NCBI GenBank assembly: GCA_003282175.1 | Contig: QBZX01000004.1 | Coordinates: 1 to 64,000, forward strand | DNA from: Pelagibacteraceae bacterium AG-337-G06 | Lineage (GTDB): Bacteria > Pseudomonadota > Alphaproteobacteria > Pelagibacterales > AG-422-B15 | Direction of reading: 5' to 3' | Length of the DNA stretch: 64,000 nucleotides | Part shown: piece by piece, positions 24,554 to 35,800 of the stretch | Layout of the letters: each line of letters opens with the position of its first letter | Numbering within the stretch: the first letter of the stretch is position 1 | Translations under genes and position numbers: made by a program | The notes under the pieces: model-generated | Told to the model about the DNA's origin: nothing | Databases searched by the model: none | What the model saw: only the letters and a program-made list of their open reading frames with translations

Positions 24554-24627
24554 GCGGGTGTAGCTTAGTGGTAAAGCTCCAGCCTTCCAAGCTGATTACG
24601 AGGGTTCGATTCCCTTCACCCGCTCCA
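24554..24627 (+). tRNA. tRNA-Gly (anticodon UCC)
   Basis: Acceptor GCGGGTG pairs with CACCCGC, the anticodon loop is CTTCCAA (anticodon TCC), the T-loop is TTCGATT, and CCA is encoded. It lies between tRNA-Tyr and tuf, 36 bp before the tuf ATG. Confidence 0.97.
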
Positions 24628-24663
24628 AAATTAAAGTTGTTTAAAAACTGAGAGGACAAAAAA

Positions 24664-25854
24664 ATGGCTAAAGAAAAATTCGATCGTAGTAAACCGCACT
24701 GTAATGTTGGAACTATTGGTCATGTGGATCACGGTAAAACTACTTTGACCGCAGCAATCACAAAAGTTTTATCTGAGTCTGGTGGCGCAGAATTCACTGC
24801 TTATGATGCAATCGATAAAGCACCGGAGGAAAAAGAACGTGGTATTACAATTTCTACAGCACACGTTGAATACACAACTGATGCAAGGCACTATGCTCAC
24901 GTAGATTGTCCAGGACATGCTGATTATGTTAAGAACATGATAACGGGAGCAGCTCAAATGGATGGTGCTATCTTAGTTGTTAATGCAGCTGACGGCCCTA
25001 TGCCACAAACACGTGAACACATTTTATTAGCTCGTCAAGTTGGTGTTCCAGCAATTGTTGTTTACCTAAACAAAGTTGATCAGGTTGACGACGCTGAACT
25101 TCTTGAGCTTGTTGAAGTTGAAATAAGAGATATTCTTAATGAATATGATTTTCCTGGTGATACAACTCCAATTGTTAAAGGTTCAGCATTAGCTGCAGTT
25201 GAGAGTAGAGATGAGGAGATAGGTAAGAATTCTATTGCAGAGTTAATGAAAGCTGTTGATGAATTTATTCCACAACCCGAGAGAGATAAGGATAAGCCAT
25301 TCCTTATGCCAATTGAGGACGTATTTTCAATTTCTGGAAGAGGAACAGTTTGCACAGGTAGAGTTGAAAGTGGAATTGTTAAAGTTGGTGAAGAACTTGA
25401 GATTGTTGGAATTAAGGATACTCAAAAAACTACTTGCACTGGCGTAGAAATGTTCAGAAAGCTTCTAGATACTGGAGAAGCTGGAGACAACATCGGCGCA
25501 CTATTAAGAGGTGTTGAGAGAGACCAAGTTGAGAGAGGTCAAGTGCTTGCTCACCCTGGAACGATTACTCCTCATACAAAGTTTAAATGTGAAGCTTATG
25601 TTCTTAAAAAAGAAGAGGGTGGAAGACATACGCCTTTCTTTACAAATTACAGACCTCAGTTTTACTTCAGAACAACTGATGTAACTGGCGTTTGTCAGCT
25701 TCCTGAGGGCACTGAAATGGTTATGCCGGGAGACAATATTTCAATGGAAGTCGAAATGATTGCTCCAATAGCAATGGATAAAGGAGTTCGCTTTGCGATA
25801 AGAGAAGGCGGTCGCACAGTAGGTTCTGGTGTTGTAACGGAAATTATTTCATAA
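24664..25854 (+). CDS. tuf: Elongation factor Tu
   Basis: Delivers aminoacyl-tRNA to the ribosome as a GTP complex. At 396 residues it is full length, with GTPase motifs [23 protein letters not shown] and NKVD, then the two beta-barrel domains. It is the only tuf in the window: the place between fusA and rpsJ, where many proteobacteria keep a copy, is empty. GAGG before the ATG gives a good ribosome-binding site. Confidence 0.99.
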   Translation: MAKEKFDRSKPHCNVGTIGHVDHGKTTLTAAITKVLSESGGAEFTAYDAIDKAPEEKERGITISTAHVEYTTDARHYAHVDCPGHADYVKNMITGAAQMDGAILVVNAADGPMPQTREHILLARQVGVPAIVVYLNKVDQVDDAELLELVEVEIRDILNEYDFPGDTTPIVKGSALAAVESRDEEIGKNSIAELMKAVDEFIPQPERDKDKPFLMPIEDVFSISGRGTVCTGRVESGIVKVGEELEIVGIKDTQKTTCTGVEMFRKLLDTGEAGDNIGALLRGVERDQVERGQVLAHPGTITPHTKFKCEAYVLKKEEGGRHTPFFTNYRPQFYFRTTDVTGVCQLPEGTEMVMPGDNISMEVEMIAPIAMDKGVRFAIREGGRTVGSGVVTEIIS

Positions 25855-25858
25855 CTGG

Positions 25859-25934
25859 AGGAGTGTAGCTCAACTGGTAGAGCACCGGTCTCCAAAACCG
25901 GGGGTTGGGGGTTCGAGTCCCTTCGCTCCTGCCA
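25859..25934 (+). tRNA. tRNA-Trp (anticodon CCA)
   Basis: Acceptor AGGAGTG pairs with CGCTCCT, the anticodon loop is CTCCAAA (anticodon CCA), the T-loop is TTCGAGT, the discriminator is G and CCA is encoded. It starts 4 bp after the tuf stop and ends 15 bp before secE, so it is cut out of a tuf-secE transcript. Confidence 0.97.
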
Positions 25935-25949
25935 CTTGTGAGTAAAATT

Positions 25950-26138
25950 ATGAAACCTTTGAAATTTATACAAGAAGTGAGAAGGGAAGGCGGCAAGGTA
26001 ACCTGGCCTTCTTCAAGAGAGACTCTTACTGGATCAGTGATGGTAGTAATTATTACTGCGTTTGCGGCAGTGTTTTTTTTGATTATTGATCAAATTTTTA
26101 GTTTTGGTCTTGATAAACTAATTGGACTAGCAGTTTAA
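25950..26138 (+). CDS. secE: Preprotein translocase subunit SecE
   Basis: The 62-residue short form has the conserved amphipathic helix EVRREGGKVTWPSSRET and one membrane helix. It clamps SecY in the inner membrane. The ATG at 25950 is preferred; a GTG at 25938 is in frame, and longer readings run into tRNA-Trp and are artefacts. The stop abuts the nusG ATG. Confidence 0.95.
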   Translation: MKPLKFIQEVRREGGKVTWPSSRETLTGSVMVVIITAFAAVFFLIIDQIFSFGLDKLIGLAV

Positions 26139-26672
26139 ATGACTCATAAATGGTACATCGTACACGCTTATTCTGGTTTTGAAAAAAAGGTAGCTGCTGC
26201 TATTTTAGATAAGGCTAAAACAAAAAATATAGAGAAATCTTTTAGCGAAATTATTGTTCCTACTGAAGAGGTTATTGAGGTTAAAAAAGGAAAGAAAAAA
26301 AATGCAGAAAGAAAATTTTTTCCAGGATATGTCTTAACTAAAATGGAAATGACGGATGAAACTTATCATATGGTTAAGGCTCTGCCAAAAGTTAGCGGTT
26401 TTTTAGGCCATACTCAAGGCAAGCCCTCTGCAGTTCCTGAGAGTGAGATAAATAAGATTTTACAAGACATTGAAGAAGGTGTAACAAGTCCAAAACCATC
26501 TATTACATTTGAAGTAGGGGAACAGGTAAGAGTGAGTGACGGTCCTTTTGCATCATTTAATGGATTAGTTGAAGAAATTGATGAAGAAAGATCTAGAGTA
26601 AAAGTTTCTGTTTCAATATTTGGCAGATCAACACCAGTTGAACTTGAATATACGCAGGTAGAAAAGGCATAA
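26139..26672 (+). CDS. nusG: Transcription antitermination factor NusG
   Basis: The 177-residue protein has the NGN domain ([15 protein letters not shown], then [12 protein letters not shown]) and a C-terminal KOW domain ([22 protein letters not shown]). It binds the RNA polymerase clamp and links it to Rho or ribosomes. It follows secE with no gap and precedes rplK by 1 bp. Confidence 0.98.
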   Translation: MTHKWYIVHAYSGFEKKVAAAILDKAKTKNIEKSFSEIIVPTEEVIEVKKGKKKNAERKFFPGYVLTKMEMTDETYHMVKALPKVSGFLGHTQGKPSAVPESEINKILQDIEEGVTSPKPSITFEVGEQVRVSDGPFASFNGLVEEIDEERSRVKVSVSIFGRSTPVELEYTQVEKA

Positions 26673-26673
26673 T

Positions 26674-27102
26674 ATGGCAAAAGAAGTCGAAGGAAAATTA
26701 AAACTACAAGTTCCAGCTGGACAAGCAAATCCATCACCACCAGTAGGTCCAGCTCTTGGACAAAGAGGCATTAACATTATGGATTTCTGTAAGGTCTTTA
26801 ACGAGAAGAGCAAAGGGGAGCAACCAGGTGTTATGTTGCCTGTGGTTGTCACATATAATACAGATAAAAGCTTCAGTATTGAGATTAAGTTACCGCCTGC
26901 ATCATTTTTTATAAAAGAAGCACTGAAAATTAAAAAGGGATCTAAAGAACCTGGAAGAGACTTAATTGCGACAATTTCTATGTCTCAATGTAAAGATATA
27001 GCAGAAAAAAAGCTAAAAGATCTAAATGCCAATACTGTAGATCAGGGTGTAAAAATAATTATTGGTTCTGCGAAATCAATGGGCATTGAGGTAACAAACT
27101 AA
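26674..27102 (+). CDS. rplK: 50S ribosomal protein L11
   Basis: The 142-residue protein has the typical N-terminus [20 protein letters not shown] and the RNA-binding C-terminal half with GTIXMSQ-like [15 protein letters not shown]. It forms the stalk base at the GTPase centre. It overlaps rplA by 1 bp. There is no leader between nusG and rplK for the classical L1 feedback site. Confidence 0.98.
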   Translation: MAKEVEGKLKLQVPAGQANPSPPVGPALGQRGINIMDFCKVFNEKSKGEQPGVMLPVVVTYNTDKSFSIEIKLPPASFFIKEALKIKKGSKEPGRDLIATISMSQCKDIAEKKLKDLNANTVDQGVKIIIGSAKSMGIEVTN

Positions 27103-27785
27103 TGAGCAAAAGAATGAAAAATATTTTGAGCGAAAATGACCTAACAAAGTCATACGATATAGGTGATGCAGTCGAAATAGCTCTAAAAACCTCAACAACT
27201 AAATTTGATGAAACAATTGATATATGCATGAATTTAAATATTGATCCAAAAAATGGGGAGCAAAATGTTCGTGGTAAAATAAAATTACCTAAGAGTTTAG
27301 GCAAACAAGTTAAGGTTTGTGTATTTGTTCCTGAGGACAAGCAGCAAGAAGCAAAGGATGCTGGAGCTGACATAGTAGGCTCTGATGAGCTAGTTCAAAA
27401 AGTTGAGGGAGGTTTTACAGAATTTGACAGATGTATTGCTTCGCCAGATATGATGGCAAAAGTAGGAAAATTAGGAAAGGTTTTGGGTCCAAGAAATTTA
27501 ATGCCGAATCCTAAATTAGGAACTGTGACGAATGATATTAAACAAGCAATTGATGATGCCAAGGCAGGCGAGATTGAGTATAAAAATAATGAGACTTTAA
27601 TACAGGCTGGTATCGCAAAATCGAGTTTTGAAAAAGAGGATATAAAAAATAATATTAAATTTTTTGTTGATAAAATTTCAAAAGACCGACCTTCTGGTGT
27701 AAAAGGTGATTTTGTAAAAAAAATATATATAAGCCCAACAATGGGTCCTGGTATTAATATTGATATAAACTCGCTTGATGGATAG
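27102..27785 (+). CDS. rplA: 50S ribosomal protein L1
   Basis: The 227-residue protein has the L1 core with NVRGKIKLPKSLGK, GKLGKVLGPRNLMPNPKLGTVT and the C-terminal ISPTMGPGINID. It forms the L1 stalk that guides deacylated tRNA out of the E site. It is separated from rplJ by 3 bp only. Confidence 0.98.
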   Translation: MSKRMKNILSENDLTKSYDIGDAVEIALKTSTTKFDETIDICMNLNIDPKNGEQNVRGKIKLPKSLGKQVKVCVFVPEDKQQEAKDAGADIVGSDELVQKVEGGFTEFDRCIASPDMMAKVGKLGKVLGPRNLMPNPKLGTVTNDIKQAIDDAKAGEIEYKNNETLIQAGIAKSSFEKEDIKNNIKFFVDKISKDRPSGVKGDFVKKIYISPTMGPGINIDINSLDG

Positions 27786-27788
27786 ATT

Positions 27789-28295
27789 ATGAATAGAAAC
27801 CAAAAAGAAATTTTTATTAAAAATATTAAAAATATTGTAAGCGAGAATTCTCTTGTACTTGTGTTTCATTATAGGGGTATGTCTATGAATGAGATGACAG
27901 ATTTACGAGTACAGTCTTTTAATAGTGGATGTAATATAAAAGTTACAAATAACAGACTGGCTAAATTAGCATTAAAAGAAACCAATAAAGTTGATCTATC
28001 CGACTTCTTTGATGGTCCAACAGCAATTGCTTACTCAAATGATCCAGTTTCACTTACAAAACTACTTGTAGAATTCGCTAAAAATAACAATAACTTAGTG
28101 GTCTTGGGTGGAATAATGGATAATGAAATTTTAAGTGTTGAAAAAATTGAAATTTTATCTAAATTGCCATCTCTCGAGGAAATAAGGGCAAAATTGATAG
28201 GTTTAATTAATTCACCTGCGCAGAAAATAGCTTCAATATTAACTGCACCATCAGGTGATTTAGTAAGAGTTTTTAACGCATACAGTTCGAAATAA
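27789..28295 (+). CDS. rplJ: 50S ribosomal protein L10
   Basis: The 168-residue protein has the typical start NRNQKEIFIKNIKNI, the motif VTNNRLAKLAL and the C-terminal helix that anchors L7/L12 dimers. The 3-bp gap after rplA leaves no room for the long L10-binding leader known in enteric bacteria. Confidence 0.97.
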   Translation: MNRNQKEIFIKNIKNIVSENSLVLVFHYRGMSMNEMTDLRVQSFNSGCNIKVTNNRLAKLALKETNKVDLSDFFDGPTAIAYSNDPVSLTKLLVEFAKNNNNLVVLGGIMDNEILSVEKIEILSKLPSLEEIRAKLIGLINSPAQKIASILTAPSGDLVRVFNAYSSK

Positions 28296-28328
28296 TATTT
28301 TAATTAAGAATTAAGAAAGGGAATAAAT

Positions 28329-28706
28329 ATGGCTGACCTCCAACAAATAGTTGATCAACTTTCTGATCTAACAGTTATCGAAGCTGCAGAGCTTTCAAAA
28401 TTATTAGAAGAAAAGTGGGGTGTCTCTGCTTCTGCACCCGTGGCTGTGGCAGCTGCTGGCGCGGCACCTGCAGGTGATGCTGCAGAAGAAGAAAAAGATG
28501 AGTTTACAATAGTATTAGCTGCTGCTGGTGATAAGAAAATTAATGTAATTAAAGAAGTCAGAACGATCACTGGTTTAGGTTTAAAAGAGGCAAAAGATTT
28601 AGTAGAAGGTGCTCCAAAAGAATTAAAGACAGGGGTACCCAAAGAAGAAGCAAATGGTTTCAAGGAAAAACTTGAAGCTGCAGGCGCAACAGTAGAACTT
28701 AAATAA
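28329..28706 (+). CDS. rplL: 50S ribosomal protein L7/L12
   Basis: The 125-residue protein has an N-terminal dimerisation domain ([19 protein letters not shown]), an Ala-rich hinge at about 36-52 and a C-terminal factor-binding domain ([26 protein letters not shown]). A strong AAGAAAGGG ribosome-binding site fits the multi-copy need of this stalk protein. Confidence 0.98.
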   Translation: MADLQQIVDQLSDLTVIEAAELSKLLEEKWGVSASAPVAVAAAGAAPAGDAAEEEKDEFTIVLAAAGDKKINVIKEVRTITGLGLKEAKDLVEGAPKELKTGVPKEEANGFKEKLEAAGATVELK

Positions 28707-28723
28707 CTTAAAACAATATTTTA

Positions 28724-28752
28724 GTTAATAGCTTTTATAGTGAGCTATTAAC
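28724..28752 (+). promoter_or_regulatory. Perfect inverted repeat in the rplL-rpoB junction
   Basis: GTTAATAGCT (28724-28733) and AGCTATTAAC (28743-28752) are exact 10-bp inverted repeats with a 9-base loop. The right arm ends one base before the first possible rpoB start (GTG 28754). No T-run follows. An attenuator or RNase III site is known at this junction in enteric bacteria; a similar role here is inference. Confidence 0.65.
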
Positions 28753-28753
28753 G

Positions 28754-31700
28754 GTGGGTGAATATACTTTAGTGGTCAATACATTATCATTTACTGAGAG
28801 AAAAAGGGTTCGCAAAAACTTTGGAAAACTCAGAGAAGTTTCAAAATTTCCTAATCTTATCGAAATACAAAAAAAATCTTATCAAGAGTTTCTTCTAGAG
28901 GAAACCCATCCTTCAAAAAGACCAGATCGAGGTCTTCAAAGAGTTTTCAAAAGTGTTTTCCCTCTGGAAGACTTTTCTGGTTCTGCGAGAATTGAGTATA
29001 TTGAATATGATTTACAGGAACCAAAGTTTGACGTTGATGAATGTCGTCAAAGGGATAAGACATATGCGGCACCATTGAATGTGAAACTTCGACTTATAGT
29101 TTTTGATATTGACGAAGAAACCGAGTCAAGGACTGTGAAGGACATTAAAGAACAAGAAATATACCTCTGTGATCTTCCATTGATGACCCAAAAGGGTACA
29201 TTCATTACTAACGGTACAGAGCGAGTTGTAGTAAGTCAGATGCACAGAAGCCCAGGAGTATTTTTTGATCATGATAATGGCAAAACACACTCAAGTGGAA
29301 AGCTTTTGTTTGGAGCAAGAGTGATACCTTATAGAGGCTCATGGTTGGATATTGAATTTGATCATAAGGATATTTTACATTGTAGAATTGACAGAAAGAA
29401 AAAAATACCAATTACGACTTTCTTGATGTCTATGGGCATTAAAAGAGAAGAAATTCTTGGTTTATTTTACAACACAGAAATCTATAATTTCAATGCAAAA
29501 GATAAAAAATGGAAGTTTAGCTTTAACCCAAAGAATATTAAAACAGGAAAGCTTCAAAAAAGTTTGGTTAATGCAGTCGATGGAAAGGTTGCTGTAAAAC
29601 AAGGTACAAAGATAAACCCAGCGATAGCTAAAAAACTCTACAATGACGGTCTAAAAAATTTACTTATTGATGATGACGAATTAATTGGAAAGTTTGTCGC
29701 TGACGATATAATAAACGAAAAAACTGGTGAAATTTACTTAGAATCATCAGATGAAATATCCCAAGAGTCTCTTGAAAAAATTAAAGAATTAAAAATCAAT
29801 AAACTGCCCATACTTGAAATAGATGGAATAAATGTTGGCTCATTCATTAGAGATACATTAAGAGTTGATAAGAATTTAAGCCCAGAAGAAGCAGTTGTTG
29901 AAATATATAAGGTACTTAGGCCAGGAGAGCCACCTAATTTAGAAACAGCGTTTGAAGTATTTAATTCTCTATTTTTTAAATCTGAAAAATACGACCTCTC
30001 GGATGTGGGACGTGTAAAAATTAACTACAGATTAAATCTTGACTGTTCAGATGCAATTACTGTTCTAAGAACTGAAGATATTATTAAAGTAGTTAAGACT
30101 GTAATGGACCTAAGAACAGGCAAAGGTGAGGTTGATGATATAGATCATCTTGGGAATAGAAGAGTAAGGTCGGTGGGCGAACTTGTTGAAAACCAGTTTA
30201 GAATGGGCCTAATAAGAATGGAAAGGTCAATCAAAGAAAGAATGAATTCACTTGAAGTTGATGCAGTTACTCCACAGGATATAATTAATGCAAAGCCATT
30301 AGTCGCATCTTTAAAAGAATTTTTCGGTACTTCTCAACTTTCTCAGTTTATGGACCAAACAAACCCACTCGCAGAGATAACTCATAAAAGAAGACTTTCG
30401 GCCCTTGGACCTGGCGGTTTAAGTAGAGAAAGAGCGGGATTTGAAGTAAGAGACGTTCATCCTACACATTATGGAAGAATTTGCCCCATTGAGACTCCCG
30501 AAGGTCCAAATATTGGACTAATTAACAGCTTGGCATCTCATGCTAGGGTTAATCAATATGGGTTCATTGAAAGCCCATATAGAAAAGTTTTGAATGGTAA
30601 AGTAACTACTGAGGTTGAATACTTACCCGCAATGGAAGAAGCTGATTATACAATTGCCCAGGCAAATAGTGAGATCGACGAAAAAGGAAGCTTTATCACA
30701 AAACTAGTTTCTTGTAGGCGTAATGGTGATTTTGTAATGACTATCCCTGATGAAATTAACTACATGGATGTATCTCCAAAGCAAGTTGTTTCTTGTGCTG
30801 CGTCTTTAATTCCATTCCTTGAAAACGATGATGCAAATAGAGCATTAATGGGGTCTAACATGATGAGACAAGCTGTTCCTCTTATTCAAGCTGAGTCTCC
30901 TCTTGTTGGAACAGGAGTAGAGAAAGTAGTTGCAATAGACTCAGGTGTGACAATTATTGCTAAAAGGCATGGCATTGTTGACAAAATAGATGGTAAGCGA
31001 ATTGTCGTTAGGGTAACAGAAAAAATACAAACAAATGAATCTGGGGTTGATATTTATACATTGTTAAAGTTTCAAAGATCAAATCAAAGTACGTGTATTA
31101 ATCAGAGACCATTAGTTAAGGTTGGCGATAAAGTTTCCGAAGGAGATATTATTGCTGATGGACCGTCAACACACTTAGGGGAATTGGGTCTAGGTCGAAA
31201 TGTGGTAGTTGCCTTTATGCCTTGGAGAGGATACAACTTTGAGGACTCGATACTCATATCAGAAAAAATTGTCCAAGAAGATAAATTTACCTCAATTCAT
31301 ATTGAAGAATTTGAGGTAATGTCCAGAGATACAAAATTAGGTTCAGAAGAGATCACGAGAGATATACCCAATGCTGGTGATGAACTGTTACGCAACCTTG
31401 ATGAAGCAGGTATAGTTTATGTTGGTGCGGATGTTAATCCCGGAGATATTCTTGTAGGCAAAGTGACTCCCAAAGGTGAAAGTCCGGTAACTCCTGAGGA
31501 AAAGTTACTCAGAGCAATATTTGGTGAAAAAGCAACAGACGTTAAGGATACATCTCTTAAATTGCCACCAGGGTCAAGTGGAACTGTTGTAGATGTAAAG
31601 GTTTTTAACAGGTATGGAATAGAAAAAGATGACAGAGCTCTTTCAATTGAGAGAGACGAAATAGAAAAGCTGGCAAATGACCGTGAAGCGGAATTAGGAA

Positions 31701-32875
31701 TTCTGAATAGAAATATTAAAGAGAGGTTAAGAATTATAATCAAAGATAAAGCTATCTCAGATATACCAGAAGATATAAGTGATCATACTTCTTTTGAGGA
31801 AATTGACATTAATGCAATTAAATTAGACTCACTATGGAAAGTTAAGCTTCAAAATGATAAGGATCAAGAGGATATAAATAATCTAAAAAAACAGTATGAT
31901 GTTGCGAGATCTGCAATTCAATCACGTTTTGATAACAAGGTTGATAAAGTTCAAAGAGGAGACGAATTATTGCCTGGAGTAATGAAAATGGTTAAGGTTT
32001 TTGTTGCTGTTAAAAGAAAATTACAACCTGGTGATAAAATGGCTGGTAGACACGGAAACAAGGGTGTCATAAGTAAAATTGCACCTGTAGAAGACATGCC
32101 TTATTTAGAGGACGGAAGGACTGTAGACATAGTGCTTAACCCTTTAGGCGTACCAAGTAGAATGAATGTCGGACAAATATTAGAAACACATTTAGGATGG
32201 GCGTGTGCAGGTATTGGAGAAATTATAAATAAATCAATTGCAAAGTACAATACTACAAATGATCACTCACATATTGGCAAATCTTTAGAGAAAGTTTATG
32301 GATCTGAACAGTATAAAAATGATATAGCCCCATTGAATAAGATGGAGCAAAAAGAGCTTGCTATGAATATTTCATCAGGTGTTCCTATTAAAACTCCAGT
32401 TTTTGACGGAGCATCTGAGCATGAAATATCTGAGATGTTGGAAGTCGCAGGCTTTGATAAGAGTGGTCAAACTACTTTATGGGACGGCTTAACTGGAGAG
32501 CAGTTTGAGAGAAAAGTAACTGTAGGCTATATCTACATGTTGAAGCTTCATCATTTAGTAGATGACAAAATTCATGCAAGGTCAATTGGCCCTTACAGTC
32601 TTGTTACTCAGCAACCATTGGGAGGTAAAGCACAATTTGGAGGCCAGAGATTTGGTGAGATGGAAGTCTGGGCTCTTGAGGCATATGGAGCTGCATATAC
32701 TTTACAAGAAATTTTGACTGTAAAATCTGATGATGTTGCAGGAAGAACTAAAGTGTATGAAACTATAATACGAGGTGAAGACGTATTCCAATCAGGAACA
32801 CCCGAGTCATTCAACGTTTTAATAAAAGAGATACGATCTCTTGGACTTAACATAGAATTATCGAACTTAAACTAG
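28754..32875 (+). CDS. rpoB: DNA-directed RNA polymerase beta subunit
   Basis: The 1373-residue catalytic subunit contains the rifampicin-region motif [25 protein letters not shown] split as in the family, [40 protein letters not shown] and the C-terminal [18 protein letters not shown]. Two GTG starts are in frame, at 28754 and 28772. The second gives [18 protein letters not shown], which fits related proteins better and puts GGTGGGTG upstream, so the true product may be six residues shorter. rpoC follows after 10 bp. Confidence 0.98.
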   Translation: MGEYTLVVNTLSFTERKRVRKNFGKLREVSKFPNLIEIQKKSYQEFLLEETHPSKRPDRGLQRVFKSVFPLEDFSGSARIEYIEYDLQEPKFDVDECRQRDKTYAAPLNVKLRLIVFDIDEETESRTVKDIKEQEIYLCDLPLMTQKGTFITNGTERVVVSQMHRSPGVFFDHDNGKTHSSGKLLFGARVIPYRGSWLDIEFDHKDILHCRIDRKKKIPITTFLMSMGIKREEILGLFYNTEIYNFNAKDKKWKFSFNPKNIKTGKLQKSLVNAVDGKVAVKQGTKINPAIAKKLYNDGLKNLLIDDDELIGKFVADDIINEKTGEIYLESSDEISQESLEKIKELKINKLPILEIDGINVGSFIRDTLRVDKNLSPEEAVVEIYKVLRPGEPPNLETAFEVFNSLFFKSEKYDLSDVGRVKINYRLNLDCSDAITVLRTEDIIKVVKTVMDLRTGKGEVDDIDHLGNRRVRSVGELVENQFRMGLIRMERSIKERMNSLEVDAVTPQDIINAKPLVASLKEFFGTSQLSQFMDQTNPLAEITHKRRLSALGPGGLSRERAGFEVRDVHPTHYGRICPIETPEGPNIGLINSLASHARVNQYGFIESPYRKVLNGKVTTEVEYLPAMEEADYTIAQANSEIDEKGSFITKLVSCRRNGDFVMTIPDEINYMDVSPKQVVSCAASLIPFLENDDANRALMGSNMMRQAVPLIQAESPLVGTGVEKVVAIDSGVTIIAKRHGIVDKIDGKRIVVRVTEKIQTNESGVDIYTLLKFQRSNQSTCINQRPLVKVGDKVSEGDIIADGPSTHLGELGLGRNVVVAFMPWRGYNFEDSILISEKIVQEDKFTSIHIEEFEVMSRDTKLGSEEITRDIPNAGDELLRNLDEAGIVYVGADVNPGDILVGKVTPKGESPVTPEEKLLRAIFGEKATDVKDTSLKLPPGSSGTVVDVKVFNRYGIEKDDRALSIERDEIEKLANDREAELGILNRNIKERLRIIIKDKAISDIPEDISDHTSFEEIDINAIKLDSLWKVKLQNDKDQEDINNLKKQYDVARSAIQSRFDNKVDKVQRGDELLPGVMKMVKVFVAVKRKLQPGDKMAGRHGNKGVISKIAPVEDMPYLEDGRTVDIVLNPLGVPSRMNVGQILETHLGWACAGIGEIINKSIAKYNTTNDHSHIGKSLEKVYGSEQYKNDIAPLNKMEQKELAMNISSGVPIKTPVFDGASEHEISEMLEVAGFDKSGQTTLWDGLTGEQFERKVTVGYIYMLKLHHLVDDKIHARSIGPYSLVTQQPLGGKAQFGGQRFGEMEVWALEAYGAAYTLQEILTVKSDDVAGRTKVYETIIRGEDVFQSGTPESFNVLIKEIRSLGLNIELSNLN

Positions 32876-32885
32876 GAAATTATAT

Positions 32886-35800
32886 ATGAGTCAGTCTTTA
32901 ATGAATATTTTCAATCCTGCTGCATCAAGAGATGATTTTAATCAAGTAAAAATCTCTATTGCAAGTCCTGAGAGAATTTTATCGTGGTCATATGGTGAAA
33001 TAAAAAAACCTGAAACAATTAACTATCGAACATTTAAGCCAGAAAGGGACGGCCTCTTCTGCGCAAGAATATTTGGTCCAATAAAAGATTATGAGTGTTT
33101 ATGCGGCAAATATAAGAGAATGAAATTCAAAGGCATAATCTGTGAGAAATGTGGTGTTGAAGTAACAAAAAAAGACGTAAGAAGAGAACGCATGGGTCAT
33201 ATTCAACTTGCTGCCCCTGTAGCTCATATCTGGTTTTTAAAATCATTACCAAGTCGTATTGCTCTCATGATGGATATGAAATTAAAAGATTTAGAAAAAG
33301 TTCTTTATTTCGAAAAATTTATGGTGACCGAACCTGGGTTAACACCATTGATTCAAAATCAACTCTTAGATGAAGAGGAGTTAGAAAATGCAAAAGAAGA
33401 ATACGGAGTTGATTCCTTTTCGGCAGGCATTGGAGCAGAAGCAGTAAGAAAAGTTTTAGAAAGAGTTGAACTTGAGTCTGAACTTGAGTTATTGAAATCT
33501 AAACTTGCTGAAACTAAGGCAGTAGCACTTTCTGAAAAGCTTGTGAAAAGAATTAAAATATTTGAAGCTTTTATAGCTTCAGGAAATAGACCTGAATGGA
33601 TGATTTTAACATCTGTACCAGTAATTCCACCAGAGCTTAGGCCACTAGTTCCTTTGGATGGAGGAAGGTTTGCTTCATCTGATTTAAATGACTTGTATAG
33701 ACGAGTTATCAATAGAAATAATAGATTATCAAGGCTCATAGAATTAAGAGCTCCAGACATTATTATTAGAAATGAAAAGAGAATGCTGCAAGAGTCAGTA
33801 GATGCACTATTTGATAACGGTCGCAGGGGGAGAGTAATCACTGGAACCAATAAAAGGCCTCTTAAATCACTTGCTGAGATGCTTAAGGGTAAACAAGGCC
33901 GATTCAGGCAAAATCTCCTTGGGAAAAGGGTTGATTACTCTGGCAGATCAGTAATTGTCGTCGGACCAGAACTCAAATTACACCAGTGCGGTCTACCTAA
34001 AAAAATGGCAATAGAATTATTTAAACCATTTATATACGCACGATTGGAGTCATTGGGTCTCGCAACTACATTAAAGCAAGCCAAGAAAATGGTTGAAAAA
34101 GAAAGACCAGAGGTTTGGGATGTGCTTGATAGAGTCATAAGAGAGCATCCAATTATTTTAAATAGAGCGCCAACACTTCATAGGTTAGGTGTTCAAGCTT
34201 TTGAACCCACCTTAATTGAAGGCAAAGCAATTCAACTGCACCCTCTTGTTTGCACCGCATTTAATGCAGATTTTGATGGTGATCAAATGGCAGTCCACGT
34301 ACCGCTTAGCTTAGAAGCGCAGTTAGAAGCAAGGGTTTTAATGATGTCCACAAATAATATATTAAACCCTGCAAACGGTAAGCCAGTAATTGTTCCGAGC
34401 CAGGATATAGTTTTAGGTATTTATTTTTTATCTCAGGAAAAAGATAATGAACCTGGTCAGGGAGCCGTGTACAAAGATATTTTTGAAGTTCAACAAGCTA
34501 TCGAAAATGGCGTCACAACTGTTCATGCAAAAGTTGAAGCAAGAATCAAGTACATTAATTCTGATGGGAATGTTGATACTAAAAGAATTAGTACAACGCC
34601 TGGAAGAATGCTTTTATGGAACTTGATACCTCAACATAAAGATCTTAATCCAAAACTTGTAAACCGCCTTCTTGGGAAGAAAGAAGTCTCAAACTTAATT
34701 GATACTGTTTACAGATACTGTGGACAAAAAGATACAGTCATATTTGCCGATCAACTGATGGCACTTGGTTTTCATTACGCATATAAGGCTGGTATTTCTT
34801 TTGGTAAGGATGACATGATAATACCTGAAACAAAGGAAAAAATGGTTTCAGAAACATCAGTGCAAATTGAAAAATACGAAAAGCAATATAACGACGGTTT
34901 AATTACTAATAGAGAAAAATATAACAAAGTAATTGATGCCTGGGCGAAGTGTACCGATAGGGTTGCCCAAGAAATGATGAATGAAATTTCCTCTGTTAAA
35001 GTTGATGAAACAACTAAAAGAGAACTTCCGATTAACTCTATATATATGATGGCAAATTCAGGAGCAAGGGGTTCAGCTGCTCAAATGAAGCAATTATCTG
35101 GAATGCGTGGCCTTATGGCCAAACCATCTGGAGATATAATTGAGACACCTATTATATCTAATTTTAAAGAGGGGTTAAATGTACTCGAATATTTTAATTC
35201 TACTCACGGGGCAAGAAAAGGACTAGCTGATACTGCATTAAAAACAGCTAATTCTGGCTACTTGACTAGAAGATTATGTGATGTTGCACAAGATTGTACC
35301 ATCTCAGATAACGATTGTGGAACTGATAATGGGGTATGGATATCTGACGTAGTCGAAGGCGGAGAAGTCATAATATCAATTGCAGATCGATTACTAGGTA
35401 GATTTTTGCAAAAAGATATTATTCATCCAGTTACTAATGAAATCATAGCAAAGAAAGATGATTATGTAGATGAGATGCTTGCTGAAAAGGTTGAAACAGC
35501 TGGTATTCAGAACGCTTATATTCGATCTCCATTAACTTGTGATAGTAAAAAAGGTATCTGTGTGAAGTGCTATGGGCGAGATCTTGCTAGAGGTTTTATG
35601 GTTAATGAGGGTGAAGCTGTAGGGATGATTGCAGCTCAATCTATTGGCGAACCTGGAACACAATTAACTATGAGAACATTCCATATTGGAGGTGCGGCTC
35701 AAATCAATGACCAATCTTTTATTGAAATTAATACTGATGGTATTTTCAAAATCCTAAACAAGAATACTGTTGAAGATAGTAATAAGAATTTAATTGTTAT

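Noticed and set aside
24453-24659. 68-codon minus-strand frame across tRNA-Tyr and tRNA-Gly
   Set aside because: It reads through two tRNA genes; the peptide (EGNRTLVISLEG..., WIRTNVSIANG) is the well-known artefact of translating tRNA antisense.
25905-25949. N-terminal extension of SecE into tRNA-Trp
   Set aside because: The extra residues come from tRNA sequence; ATG 25950 (or GTG 25938) gives a normal short SecE.
25695-25973. 92-codon minus-strand frame across the tuf end and tRNA-Trp
   Set aside because: The peptide ERRDSNPQPPVLETGALP is tRNA antisense translation, and the remainder is antisense to tuf.
33359-33850. 163-codon open frame on the minus strand inside rpoC
   Set aside because: It is the antisense shadow of the conserved RpoC coding frame, with Ser/Leu-rich composition and no ribosome-binding site.
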